Positions 7,214 to 18,628 are shown, counted from the first letter of the stretch. The stretch is 23,371 nt of DNA from Symsagittifera roscoffensis (GCF_963678635.1 NW_026971274.1:35001-58371), one strand, 5' to 3'. The notes: generated from the sequence alone by a model not told the origin. Numbers and translations: made by a program.

Positions 7214-8435
7214 AAAGTACTTCGGAAGCTAGCTTTTTCAAACCGAACCCTGATTTGCAAGCTGCTACCTTTCCAGAAAGGCACACTAAGGTCAACCTTT
7301 CCCACGCACAAACTACTACTATCAGCATTTTAAACCTTCACGAGCTAAAGAAGTCTTGGACTCTAGAGGACTTAGGAAAGGCCGTCCTCTGACTAACTCA
7401 GTTAAACAGCATAGTTGTGCACCATTGGTACTGATACGGTAAACCATATCCAACTACACCTATAAGTAAGTCTTTCCTGGGGCACCAAGTCCAGGCTTAT
7501 GCAAGCGCCACCAAGCACGTTTCTTTGAGACCAAGACGACTTCATCTCGACAGCTCACTTAGTTAAACAGCACGGTTGTTGCACCTCTGGTGCTGCTACG
7601 GCTAACCATATCCAACCATACCTATAAGCAAGCTACTTTGACTGGGGCACCAAGTTCAGTCTCATGCAAGAGCCATCAAGCATGATTAGAACCTTCACGA
7701 GCTAAAGCAATCTTGGACTCTAGAGGACTTAGGAAACGCCGTCCTCTGACTAACTCAGTTAAACAGCATAGTTGTGCACCATTGGTACTGATACGGTAAA
7801 CCATATCCAACTACACCTATAAGTAAGTCTTTCCTGGGGCACCAAGTCCAGGCTTATGCAAGCGCCACCAAGCACGTTTCTTTGAGACCAAGACGACTTC
7901 AACTCGACAGCTCACTTAGTTAAACAGCACGGTTGTTGCACCTCTGGTGCTGATACGGCTAACCATATCCAACCATACCTATAAGCAAGCTACTTTGACT
8001 GGGGCACCAAGTCCAGTCTCATGCAAGAGCCACCAAGCATGATTTGGTTTACACCGGTTCATAGTTATGCGCAGTACTTAGAAGCACCTTAGCTAAAGCC
8101 AATCCTTCTTTTCACAAACAGCTCAACGACTGATTGCTTCACTTTCAAGCTTTTCTTAGCCTTCTCGAGAAGAGACTTTGCTCAACTACACAAAGCCTTT
8201 AAGGCAGTTTTGGTTCTGCTTTCTAGTTATAAACTATCTGACCTTCGTTCTTTTCGAACCTTGGATGGTTCTCCTTACTGAGGCGAAATCGAGCGATGAT
8301 ACTTTACCAGTGGTCAAGTCTCATCAAATTACGCCTTTCTGATACGCTTTTGAGGTTAGGAAGTAAAAAAAAAATTTTCAAAAATTTTGAAATTTTTCAA
8401 AATTTTTTTGAAAATTCTCGCTACTACCCTCCCCC
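7214..8435 (-). other. 5' external transcribed spacer (copy 1)
   Basis: Region between the 18S 5' end and the candidate Pol I start. It holds a short unique part next to the 18S (7214-7332), two 357-bp repeats (7333-8046), and a unique leader (8047-8435) with the palindromes CTTCTCGAGAAG (8161-8172) and GCCTTTAAGGC near 8197. Just inside the candidate start is an A/T tract (about 8366-8418) of alternating TTTTCAAAA and TTTTGAAA runs that can fold back. The outer boundary depends on the promoter call. Confidence 0.5.
7333..8046. repeat. Two 357-bp repeats upstream of the 18S, each with an inner duplication
   Basis: AACCTTCACGAGCTAAAG starts at 7333 and 7690; the copies differ at a few bases. 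Inside each copy are two related halves, one with TTAAACAGCATAGTTGTGCA and TATAAGTAAGTCTTTCCTGG, the other with TTAAACAGCACGGTTGTTGC and GCAAGCTACTTTGACTGGGG. They look like a ~170-bp element that duplicated, diverged, and duplicated again as a pair. The second half is homologous to the 100-bp ITS1 repeat. Confidence 0.85.
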
Positions 8436-8443
8436 TATAATAC
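8428..8443 (-). promoter_or_regulatory. Candidate RNA polymerase I core promoter / start site
   Basis: Minus strand reads GTATTATAGGGGGAGGGTAG. TATA followed by a G-rich run is a frequent form of animal Pol I initiators, and it lies about 1.2 kb upstream of the 18S, between the 368-bp spacer array and the ETS repeats, where a start is expected. It is the only such element I noticed in the AT-rich stretch. Pol I promoters are poorly conserved between species, so this is position plus resemblance only. Confidence 0.3.
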
Positions 8444-9026
8444 ACAGAAATCTCCTAAATGAGTATTTCTGGGGAAAAATTTTTTTTTTTCAAATGCTCA
8501 CCATTTGCTCAATTTTTGCTCAAAATAACTTTTGAAAACACGCCCGGAAAGCCCTGCCCATGTACTTTCCAACGCTTTTTACCCGAAGTGAATCGCACAA
8601 TTTTTTGTTGACCAAAAATGCAAGAGACTGAAGTGAAATTTTTTTTTTTTTTTGAAAAAATAGCAAAAGTCAATTTTTAACTCGAGCTGGAACCTAAACT
8701 AATTTTAGTAAAAAAAATTGTAATATACCATTAGAAAGCTATGCTCAAGGGCTTTCCAGCGGTTATAATTATATTAAAATTGAACAATTTTTTGTTGCCC
8801 GAAATTTCATTCTTCTAAACTTCGTCACTTTTTGAGCTCAAAATTGCAGTTCAGCCAAAGCGCTATAACTTTTACACCACTGGTCCGATTGGACTGAGCT
8901 TTCTACACCAACTAGCCCTCACACAGAGCTCTCTACGCTAAAATTGAAAGTTAGCTGTGCGAGCACTCCTTCATGCCTAAACAGCTGTTTTTCTGCAATT
9001 TCGAGCTGAAAAATCGAATTACAGAG
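8444..9026. other. AT-rich upstream region with a degenerate 368-type unit
   Basis: Long A/T runs (for example about 8476-8490 and 8639-8653) and no gene. About 8861-9026 is a diverged partial copy of the 368-bp repeat: ATAACTTTTACACCACTGGTCCG for ATAACTTTTGAACCACTGGTCGC, then GCTAAAATTGAAAGTTAGCTGTGCGAGCACTCC shared almost exactly. The open frame at 8296-8535 is an artefact of A/T-rich sequence running across the candidate start. Confidence 0.6.
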
Positions 9027-12000
9027 TTTACGGCTCGGGTCATAACTTTTGAACCACTGGTCGCACAGCTCCCATCTTTTTCATGCAGCTGACCATCAAG
9101 CATATCTAACTTCGCTAAAATTAAAAGTGAGCTGTGCGAGCACTCTTTCAAGCTCAAACAAGCGTTTTAGAGCCCTGAGACCCCCATTTTTCAGCTCAAA
9201 ATAGGGGTCTTCCGCTTCGATCAGTCGCTCCTGCAGCTCAACCAAGGGTCGCGCAAGCTCATCTAAGGTGGTTCTAAGACCTATTTTTCACGAGGAAGCG
9301 AATGGGCTTATCCCGGAAGCTCTACGAGCAAGCTTTGTTAACTTTCAAGCCAACTGAAGCAACTTCGTCAGTTTTGGACCTCATTTTGAGCTTGTTTACG
9401 GCTCGGGTCATAACTTTTGAACCACTGGTCGCACAGCTCCCATCTTTTTCATGCAGCTGACCATCAAGCATATCTAACTTCGCTAAAATTGAAAGTGAGC
9501 TGTGCGAGCACTCCTTCAAGCTCAAACAAGCGTTTTAGAGCCCTGAGACCCCCATTTTTCAGCTCAAAATAGGGGTCTTCCGCTTCGATCAGTCGCTCCT
9601 GCAGCTCAACCAAGGGTCGCGCAAGCTCATCTAAGGTGGTTCTAAGACCTATTTTTCACGAGGAAGCGAATGGGCCTATCCCGGAAGCTCTACGAGCAAG
9701 CTTTGTTAACTTTCAAGCCAACTGAAGCAACTTCGTCAGTTTTGGACCTCATTTTGAGCTTGTTTACGGCTCGGGTCATAACTTTTGAACCACTGGTCGC
9801 ACAGCTCCCATCTTTTTCATGCAGCTGACCATCAAGCATATCTAACTTCGCTAAAATTGAAAGTGAGCTGTGCGAGCACTCCTTCAAGCTCAAACAAGCG
9901 TTTTAGAGCCCTGAGACCCCCATTTTTCAGCTCAAAATAGGGGTCTTCCGCTTCGATCAGTCGCTCCTGCAGCTCAACCAAGGGTCGCGCAAGCTCATCT
10001 AAGGTGGTTCTAAGACCTATTTTTCACGAGGAAGCGAATGGGCTTATCCCGGAAGCTCTACGAGCAAGCTTTGTTAACTTTCAAGCCAACTGAAGCAACT
10101 TCGTCAGTTTTGGACCTCATTTTGAGCTTGTTTACGGCTCGGGTCATAACTTTTGAACCACTGGTCGCACAGCTCCCATCTTTTTCATGCAGCTGACCAT
10201 CAAGCATATCTAACTTCGCTAAAATTGAAAGTGAGCTGTGCGAGCACTCCTTCAAGCTCAAACAAGCGTTTTAGAGCCCTGAGACCCCCATTTTTCAGCT
10301 CAAAATAGGGGTCTTCCGCTTCGATCAGTCGCTCCTGCAGCTCAACCAAGGGTCGCGCAAGCTCATCTAAGGTGGTTCTAAGACCTATTTTTCACGAGGA
10401 AGCGAATGGGCCTATCCCGGAAGCTCTACGAGCAAGCTTTGTTAACTTTCAAGCCAACTGAAGCAACTTCGTCAGTTTTGGACCTCATTTTGAGCTTGTT
10501 TACGGCTCGGGTCATAACTTTTGAACCACTGGTCGCACAGCTCCCATCTTTTTCATGCAGCTGACCATCAAGCATATCTAACTTCGCTAAAATTGAAAGT
10601 GAGCTGTGCGAGCACTCCTTCAAGCTCAAACAAGCGTTTTAGAGCCCTGAGACCCCCATTTTTCAGCTCAAAATAGGGGTCTTCCGCTTCGATCAGTCGC
10701 TCCTGCAGCTCAACCAAGGGTCGCGCAAGCTCATCTAAGGTGGTTCTAAGACCTATTTTTCACGAGGAAGCGAATGGGCCTATCCCGGAAGCTCTACGAG
10801 CAAGCTTTGTTAACTTTCAAGCCAACTGAAGCAACTTCGTCAGTTTTGGACCTCATTTTGAGCTTGTTTACGGCTCGGGTCATAACTTTTGAACCACTGG
10901 TCGCACAGCTCCCATCTTTTTCATGCAGCTGACCATAAAGCATATCTAACTTCGCTAAAATTGAAAGTTAGCTGTGCGAGCACTCCTTCAAGCTCAAACA
11001 AGCGTTTTAGAGCCCTGAGACCCCCATTTTTCAGCTCAAAATAGGGGTCTTCCGCTTCGATCAGTCGCTCCTGCAGCTCAACCAAGGGTCGCGCAAGCTC
11101 ATCTAAGGTGGTTCTAAGACCTATTTTTCACGAGGAAGCGAATGGGCCTATCCCGGAAGCTCTACGAGCAAGCTTTGTTAACTTTCAAGCCAACTGAAGC
11201 AACTTCGTCAGTTTTGGACCTCATTTTGAGCTTGTTTACGGCTCGGGTCATAACTTTTGAACCACTGGTCGCACAGCTCCCATCTTTTTCATGCAGCTGA
11301 CCATCAAGCATATCTAACTTCGCTAAAATTGAAAGTGAGCTGTGCGAGCACTCCTTCAAGCTCAAACAAGCGTTTTAGAGCCCTGAGACCCCCATTTTTC
11401 AGCTCAAAATAGGGGTCTTCCGCTTCGATCAGTCGCTCCTGCAGCTCAACCAAGGGTCGCGCAAGCTCATCTAAGGTGGTTCTAAGACCTATTTTTCACG
11501 AGGAAGCGAATGGGCTTATCCCGGAAGCTCTACGAGCAAGCTTTGTTAACTTTCAAGCCAACTGAAGCAACTTCGTCAGTTTTGGACCTCATTTTGAGCT
11601 TGTTTACGGCTCGGGTCATAACTTTTGAACCACTGGTCGCACAGCTCCCATCTTTTTCATGCAGCTGACCATCAAGCATATCTAACTTCGCTAAAATTGA
11701 AAGTGAGCTGTGCGAGCACTCTTTCAAGCTCAAACAAGCGTTTTAGAGCCCTGAGACCCCCATTTTTCAGCTCAAAATAGGGGTCTTCCGCTTCGATCAG
11801 TCGCTCCTGCAGCTCAACCAAGGGTCGCGCAAGCTCATCTAAGGTGGTTCTAAGACCTATTTTTCACGAGGAAGCGAATGGGCTTATCCCGGAAGCTCTA
11901 CGAGCAAGCTTTGTTAACTTTCAAGCCAACTGAAGCAACTTCGTCAGTTTTGGACCTCATTTTGAGCTTGTTTACGGCTCGGGTCATAACTTTTGAACCA

Positions 12001-13810
12001 CTGGTCGCACAGCTCCCATCTTTTTCATGCAGCTGACCATCAAGCATATCTAACTTCGCTAAAATTGAAAGTGAGCTGTGCGAGCACTCCTTCAAGCTCA
12101 AACAAGCGTTTTAGAGCCCTGAGACCCCCATTTTTCAGCTCAAAATAGGGGTCTTCCGCTTCGATCAGTCGCTCCTGCAGCTCAACCAAGGGTCGCGCAA
12201 GCTCATCTAAGGTGGTTCTAAGACCTATTTTTCACGAGGAAGCGAATGGGCCTATCCCGGAAGCTCTACGAGCAAGCTTTGTTAACTTTCAAGCCAACTG
12301 AAGCAACTTCGTCAGTTTTGGACCTCATTTTGAGCTTGTTTACGGCTCGGGTCATAACTTTTGAACCACTGGTCGCACAGCTCCCATCTTTTTCATGCAG
12401 CTGACCATCAAGCATATCTAACTTCGCTAAAATTGAAAGTGAGCTGTGCGAGCACTCCTTCAAGCTCAAACAAGCGTTTTAGAGCCCTGAGACCCCCATT
12501 TTTCAGCTCAAAATAGGGGTCTTCCGCTTCGATCAGTCGCTCCTGCAGCTCAACCAAGGGTCGCGCAAGCTCATCTAAGGTGGTTCTAAGACCTATTTTT
12601 CACGAGGAAGCGAATGGGCCTATCCCGGAAGCTCTACGAGCAAGCTTTGTTAACTTTCAAGCCAACTGAAGCAACTTCGTCAGTTTTGGACCTCATTTTG
12701 AGCTTGTTTACGGCTCGGGTCATAACTTTTGAACCACTGGTCGCACAGCTCCCATCTTTTTCATGCAGCTGACCATAAAGCATATCTAACTTCGCTAAAA
12801 TTGAAAGTTAGCTGTGCGAGCACTCCTTCAAGCTCAAACAAGCGTTTTAGAGCCCTGAGACCCCCATTTTTCAGCTCAAAATAGGGGTCTTCCGCTTCGA
12901 TCAGTCGCTCCTGCAGCTCAACCAAGGGTCGCGCAAGCTCATCTAAGGTGGTTCTAAGACCTATTTTTCACGAGGAAGCGAATGGGCCTATCCCGGAAGC
13001 TCTACGAGCAAGCTTTGTTAACTTTCAAGCCAACTGAAGCAACTTCGTCAGTTTTGGACCTCATTTTGAGCTTGTTTACGGCTCGGGTCATAACTTTTGA
13101 ACCACTGGTCGCACAGCTCCCATCTTTTTCATGCAGCTGACCATCAAGCATATCTAACTTCGCTAAAATTGAAAGTGAGCTGTGCGAGCACTCCTTCAAG
13201 CTCAAACAAGCGTTTTAGAGCCCTGAGACCCCCATTTTTCAGCTCAAAATAGGGGTCTTCCGCTTCGATCAGTCGCTCCTGCAGCTCAACCAAGGGTCGC
13301 GCAAGCTCATCTAAGGTGGTTCTAAGACCTATTTTTCACGAGGAAGCGAATGGGCCTATCCCGGAAGCTCTACGAGCAAGCTTTGTTAACTTTCAAGCCA
13401 ACTGAAGCAACTTCGTCAGTTTTGGACCTCATTTTGAGCTTGTTTACGGCTCGGGTCATAACTTTTGAACCACTGGTCGCACAGCTCCCATCTTTTTCAT
13501 GCAGCTGACCATAAAGCATATCTAACTTCGCTAAAATTGAAAGTTAGCTGTGCGAGCACTCCTTCAAGCTCAAACAAGCGTTTTAGAGCCCTGAGACCCC
13601 CATTTTTCAGCTCAAAATAGGGGTCTTCCGCTTCGATCAGTCGCTCCTGCAGCTCAACCAAGGGTCGCGCAAGCTCATCTAAGGTGGTTCTAAGACCTAT
13701 TTTTCACGAGGAAGCGAATGGGCCTATCCCGGAAGCTCTACGAGCAAGCTTTGTTAACTTTCAAGCCAACTGAAGCAACTTCGTCAGTTTTGGACCTCAT
13801 TTTGAGCTTG
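9027..13810. repeat. Intergenic spacer array: thirteen 368-bp tandem repeats (unit 1)
   Basis: TTTACGGCTCGGGTCATAAC begins at 9027 and every 368 bp after it; homology ends at 13810, which gives exactly 13 units. Units are near-identical and differ at a few diagnostic sites: GGGCTTA or GGGCCTA before the unit end, and in units 6, 11 and 13 ATAAAGCAT with GTTAGCTG in place of ATCAAGCAT with GTGAGCTG. Such arrays between rRNA units commonly carry Pol I enhancer or spacer-promoter activity, but nothing here proves that. A 67-codon open frame recurs on the minus strand in most units. In units 6, 11 and 13 a G-to-T change puts a stop in it, and it has no protein-like features, so it is not a gene. 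Confidence 0.95.
9179..9209. repeat. Hairpin present in every 368-bp unit (first instance)
   Basis: GACCCCCATTTT (9179-9190) and AAAATAGGGGTC (9198-9209) are 12-base arms with one mismatch around a 7-base loop TCAGCTC. It recurs every 368 bp in both arrays without visible change. On either strand the RNA or extruded DNA could form a strong stem. Possible roles: a spacer terminator, a fork barrier, or none. Confidence 0.8.
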
Positions 13811-13812
13811 AC
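13810..13812. other. Junction between the 368-bp spacer array and the 332-bp ITS repeats
   Basis: Left of the junction the sequence is the end of a 368-bp unit (TTTTGAGCTTG). Right of it is the interior of a 332-bp ITS repeat (CCGAAGACTGATC, equal to 2397 onward). This is where unit 2 starts and where a 5.8S, ITS2 and 28S would be expected but are absent. Confidence 0.85.
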
Positions 13813-15070
13813 CGAAGACTGATCACTCCTACGATCGGATTTCTCCAAAAGTAAGTGTTCACTCGATTAGAACAAAGCCAACCGCAGTCGGACTTTGAGC
13901 TGTCTGGACCACCCTGTTCTTAAGCATTTGGGCCTTCGCTTTCCTCAGTCTTTCTCTTACAACGGCAAACTGAAGATCGAACACTGTTTAAACGCGCTCT
14001 CAATGCAATCACATGTATCACACCGGTACTACATCTGAACAGCTCTTTGATCAACAGAATACCCAAGTTCGAGCGACTTGCTTAAGTGTTCTATCCAGTC
14101 CCTAAGGATCTGACAGATACACCAGTAAAAGAACCGGATCAATCCGAAGACTGATCACTCCTACGATCGGATTTCTCCAAAAGTAAGTGTTCACTCGATT
14201 AGAACAAAGCCAACCGCAGTCGGACTTTGAGCTGTCTGGACCACCCTGTTCTTAAGCATTTGGGCCTTCGCTTTCCTCAGTCTTTCTCTTACAACGGCAA
14301 ACTGAAGATCGAACACTGTTTAAACGCGCTCTCAATGCAATCACATGTATCACACCGGTACTACATCTGAACAGCTCTTTGATCAACAGAATACCCAAGT
14401 TCGAGCGACTTGCTTAAGTGTTCTATCCAGTCCCTAAGGATCTGACAGATACACCAGTAAAAGAACCGGATCAATCCGAAGACTGATCACTCCTACGATC
14501 GGATTTCTCCAAAAGTAAGTGTTCACTCGATTAGAACAAAGCCAACCGCAGTCGGACTTTGAGCTGTCTGGACCACCCTGTTCTTAAGCATTTGGGCCTT
14601 CGCTTTCCTCAGTCTTTCTCTTACAACGGCAAACTGAAGATCGAACACTGTTTAAACGCTCTCTCAATGCAATCACATGTATCACACCGGTACTACATCT
14701 GAACAGCTCTTTGATCAACAGAATACCCAAGTTCGAGCGACTTGCTTAAGTGTTCTATCCAGTCCCTAAGGATCTGACAGATACACCAGTAAAAGAACCG
14801 GATCAATCCGAAGACTGATCACTCCTACGATCGGATTTCTCCAAAAGTAAGTGTTCACTCGATTAGAACAAAGCCAACCGCAGTCGGACTTTGAGCTGTC
14901 TGGACCACCCTGTTCTTAAGCATTTGGGCCTTCGCTTTCCTCAGTCTTTCTCTTACAACGGCAAACTGAAGATCGAACACTGTTTAAACGCGCTCTCAAT
15001 GCAATCACATGTATCACACCGGTACTACATCTGAACAGCTCTTTGATCAACAGAATACCCAAGTTTGAGT
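13812..15070 (-). repeat. 332-bp tandem repeats, second unit
   Basis: Copy of 2397-3655. Core starts are at 13968, 14300, 14632 and 14964, 332 bp apart. The array begins mid-unit at the junction with the 368-bp spacer, so no 5.8S-bearing unit is present here. Confidence 0.9.
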
Positions 15071-15313
15071 GACCTCCCATCATCAATGGGGGATTGCATT
15101 CCTATCTGACATCGGGGTCAACAGCATCAATATACTTGATACTGCCAATTTAAACCATTAAAGGCAATTTTCATGATGCAGATAGAGCAATTCAATCTAC
15201 GCTTTAGGTCATCAATTGTAGCTTCGCATCCGCCTTCTCAGGCAGACGCTTGAAACCAGGGAACTGAACACACTGTTCCTCTCGTACTAAGTGTTACCCA
15301 AGCATAGATCACC
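15071..15313 (-). pseudogene. 28S rRNA 3'-end fragment A, second unit
   Basis: Copy of 3656-3898 with the same sarcin-ricin loop, 9-bp hairpin, shortened loop stem and 17-nt domain II scrap. Followed by the same core-bearing linker. Confidence 0.75.
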
Positions 15314-15474
15314 CTGTTTTTGAGCGTTTGGGCCCTCGCTTTTCTCAGTCTTACTCTTACGAAGGCAAACTGAAGATCGAACACTGTTTAAACGCTCTCT
15401 CAATGCAATCACATGTATCACACCGGTACTACATCTAAACAGCTCTTTGATCAACAGAATACCCAAGTTCGAGC

Positions 15475-15721
15475 GACCTCCCATCATCAATGGGGGATTG
15501 CATTCCTATCTGACATCGGGGTCAACAGCATCAATATACTTGATACTGCCAATTTAAACCATTAAAGGCAATTTTCATGATGCAGATAGAGCAATTCAAT
15601 CTACGCTTTAGGTCATCAATTGTAGCTTCGCATCCGCCTTCTCAGGCAGACGCTTGAAACCAGGGAACTGAACACACTGTTCCTCTCGTACTAAGTGTGA
15701 TTACCCAAGCATAGATCACCC
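15475..15721 (-). pseudogene. 28S rRNA 3'-end fragment B, second unit
   Basis: Copy of 4060-4306 with the complete CACACT/AGTGTG stem around the sarcin-ricin loop. In this unit no 28S body follows downstream, so on its own it cannot contribute to a complete 28S here. Confidence 0.75.
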
Positions 15722-15774
15722 TGTTCTTAAGCATTCGGGCCTTCGCTTTCCTCAGTCTTTCTCTAACGAAAGCA

Positions 15775-15890
15775 AACTGAAAATCGTACACTGTTTAAAC
15801 GACCAACAAACAAGCTTATCTAGGAGAAGTTACTCCTAAGCTACCATCTAAACAGCTTTTTGATCAACAGAATACCCAAGTTTGAGCGAC
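15775..15890 (-). repeat. Variant ITS core with a replaced inner hairpin, second unit
   Basis: Same as 4360-4475, including the AGGAG/CTCCT inner hairpin. Confidence 0.65.
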
Positions 15891-15893
15891 TTC

Positions 15894-16083
15894 CTTTTGG
15901 CGTCAACAATGACGAGGCATTTGGCTACCTGCTTTTGGCGTCAACAATGACGAGGCATTTGGCTACCTGCTTTTGGCGTCAAAAATGACGAGGCATTTGG
16001 CTACCTGCTTTTGGCGTCAAAAATGACGAGGCATTTGGCTACCTGATTTTGGCGTCAACAATGACGAGACATTTGGCTACCTT
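15894..16083. repeat. Five 38-bp tandem repeats, second unit
   Basis: Copy of 4479-4668 with the same unit-by-unit variants (AACAA, AACAA, AAAAA, AAAAA, then the A-starting GAGAC unit). Confidence 0.9.
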
Positions 16084-16385
16084 CTCTCTTGCTATAATGC
16101 ACCACTGACTCTCACTTGCTATCATCCACACCGAGCAAGCTACTTTGACTGGGAGCCCATCCCCAGTCTCAAGCTATCATGCACCACCGTTTTTCTTGCT
16201 AATGCACCACCATCATACTAAGGATCACCAACAAGGATCACCTTGAGTTAACCTAACTTGCATCAGGTCAACTCTCTTTGAATTATCTTTCGGGAATCTA
16301 AGGTGATCCATTAAGGACTACCTTGAGCCAATCTAACCTTAGCTAGACCAACTCTTAGATGAACCATGAAGGAACATCATGCTAT
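16084..16385. other. ITS1 segment with degenerate repeats, second unit
   Basis: Copy of 4669-4970 with the 10-bp inverted repeat at 16235-16244 and 16300-16309. No gene seen. Confidence 0.6.
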
Positions 16386-16725
16386 CATGCACCACCGACT
16401 CTTCCTTGCTATTATCAACCACCGAGCAAGCTACTTTAACTGGGAGCCAATCCCCAGTCTCATGCACCACCGTCTCTCTTACTCACATGCACCACCGACT
16501 CTTCCTTGCTATTATCAACCACCGAGCAAGCTACTTTAACTGGGAGCCAATCCCCAGTCTCATGCACCACCGTCTCTCTTACTCTCATGCACCACCGACT
16601 CTTTCTTGCTATCATCAACCACCGAGCAAGCTACTTTGACTGGGAGCCAATCCCCAGTCTCATGCACCACCGTCTCTCTTACACTCATGCACCACCGACT
16701 CTTTCTTGATTATGCACCACCACCT
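16386..16725. repeat. 100-bp tandem repeats, second unit
   Basis: Copy of 4971-5310. At 16543 it has G where the first copy has T (5128), which makes the second repeat match its neighbours. Confidence 0.88.
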
Positions 16726-16811
16726 TTCAGCAAAATCTCCAAAAAGATCTACTGCGTACCGGGTCATATTTAATGAGCTGACCGGCTCTTCGCTCAAACA
16801 GTGGCATTAGT

Positions 16812-16833
16812 CACTGATCCTTCCGCAGGTTCC

Positions 16834-16871
<38 letters not shown>

Positions 16872-16957
16872 CAATTAAGCTCGATCCGCTTCCACCTATT
16901 GCCAGGACCGAAGTCTCAGCGACGGGCTTCCGCAATTCTTGCTTAAACATCCAATCA

Positions 16958-16997
<40 letters not shown>

Positions 16998-17442
16998 ATC
17001 CCCAGTAGTTGTTGACTACCGAGTACTAGGAATTCCTGGTTCACGAATGCAAGTTACAACATTCGATCCCCTTCACGCTCATGAATTTTAGGTGATTACC
17101 CGGACCATATAGGCCAAGGTTATCCCTCAATTTAAATTCACCAGTGTAGCGCGCGTGCAGTCCAGGACATCTAAGGGCATCACAGACCTGTTATAGCCTC
17201 ACTTCACTTGTGCTATTTAATTGCACATAGTACCTCTAAGAAGTAACCAATACTCTAACGAGAATGGCACTATTTAGATGATCAAGATCTCGTTCGTTAT
17301 CGGAATTAACCAGACAGATCACTCCACTAACTAAGAACGGCCATGCACCACCGCCCATATAATCATGAAAGATCATCAATCTGTCAATCCTTAAGATGTC
17401 TGGACCTGGTGAGATTTCCCGTGTTGAGTCAAATTAAGCCGC

Positions 17443-17488
<46 letters not shown>

Positions 17489-18628
17489 GATTTTGCAACC
17501 ATACTTCCCCCGGAACCAATAAACTTTGGTTTCCCGGTTAATTTCTTGCCAAGTCAGAAGAGACTTTGACAAATCGTAAGTTGGTATAGTTTATGGTTAG
17601 AATTACGAGGGTATCTAATCCTCTTCAATACTCTAACTTTCGTTCTTGATTAATGAAAACATTCTTGGCAAATGCTTTCGCAGTAGTTTGTCTTGCCACG
17701 ATCCAAGAATTTCACCTCTAACGTAGCAATACAAATGCCCCCGGCTGTTCCTTTCAATCATTACCGCACTTTAGCCACCGGCATCAGTAAAACGCGGGTC
17801 ATTCTCCATTATTCCATGCTTGATTATTCAATCCCAAAGGATGCTTTGAACACTCTAATTTTCTCAAAGTGAAAACACCGTTTCCACACCTCGTCACATT
17901 TAAGTGCAAGGTATTTCTTCGATGCGAAGGATGAGCGTAACGAGTGGAAAGCGTTAACTAACCACCATGTTACCGTTATACTCAAACAGATCCAACTATG
18001 AGCTTTTTAAACGCAGCAACTTTTGCATACGCTTGTAGAGGCTGGTATTACCGCGGCTGCTGGCACCAGACTTGCCCTCTACTCGATCATCAAAGGAGCT
18101 TTTGCATCCTTTCCATTCTGATTACAAACCATTAAGGCTCATATCATTATTTCTCGTCACTACCTCCTCGTGCGGAGAGTGGGTAATTTGCGTGCCTGCT
18201 GCCTTCCTTGGATGTGGTAGCCGTTTCTAAGGCTCCCTCTCCGGAATCGAACCCTGATTCCCCGTTAGCCGTCACAACCATGGTAGTCCGTTACACTACC
18301 ATCATAGGTTGATAGCTCAGAAATTCGGAAGCTGCGTCCCCCGGCCTAAGCCATCTGGGATCTTTCAGTTACTTTGGATTCATCCGGTATGCGCCCGTAC
18401 TTAGCAGGTCGCTCGGTGAATTCTTGTAAAAGTTCGCGACCGGAGTCACGCAATCTGCATGCATTAGCTGCAGGGTTACCGCAGTTATTCATCTGACAGG
18501 TAACTCAACTTTTAGATAGTAACTGATTTAATGAGCCATTCGCGGTTTCACTTTTGCAAGTTTCACTTACACATGCATGGCTTAGTCTTTCAGACAAGCA
18601 TATGGCAACTGACAGGATCAATCAGTTT
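16812..18628 (-). rRNA. 18S (small subunit) rRNA, copy 2, complete but without a downstream 5.8S/28S
   Basis: Copy of the 18S at 5397-7213; I saw no difference between the two genes on reading. All universal boxes, from CTGATTGATCCTGTCAG at the start to GTAACAAGGTTTCCGTAGG and CTGCGGAAGGATCA at the end, are intact, so it should give a normal 18S if transcribed. Its ETS and candidate promoter are also intact. Downstream on the minus strand it runs through ITS1 repeats and 28S fragments, and then directly into the 368-bp spacer at 13811. It is thus an 18S-only unit in this assembly. The lack of decay suggests recent origin, continued homogenisation or selection. Confidence 0.97.

Noticed and set aside
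8296-8535. 79-codon open frame, plus strand (also 19711-19950)
   Set aside because: Runs antisense through an A/T tract and the candidate Pol I start; its lysine, phenylalanine and asparagine runs come from the A/T runs.
9322-13205. A 67-codon open frame repeated on the minus strand in most 368-bp units (also 20366-23148)
   Set aside because: It follows the tandem repeat exactly, is interrupted by a stop in units 6, 11 and 13, shows no synonymous-biased change and no domain, and lies in an rDNA spacer.
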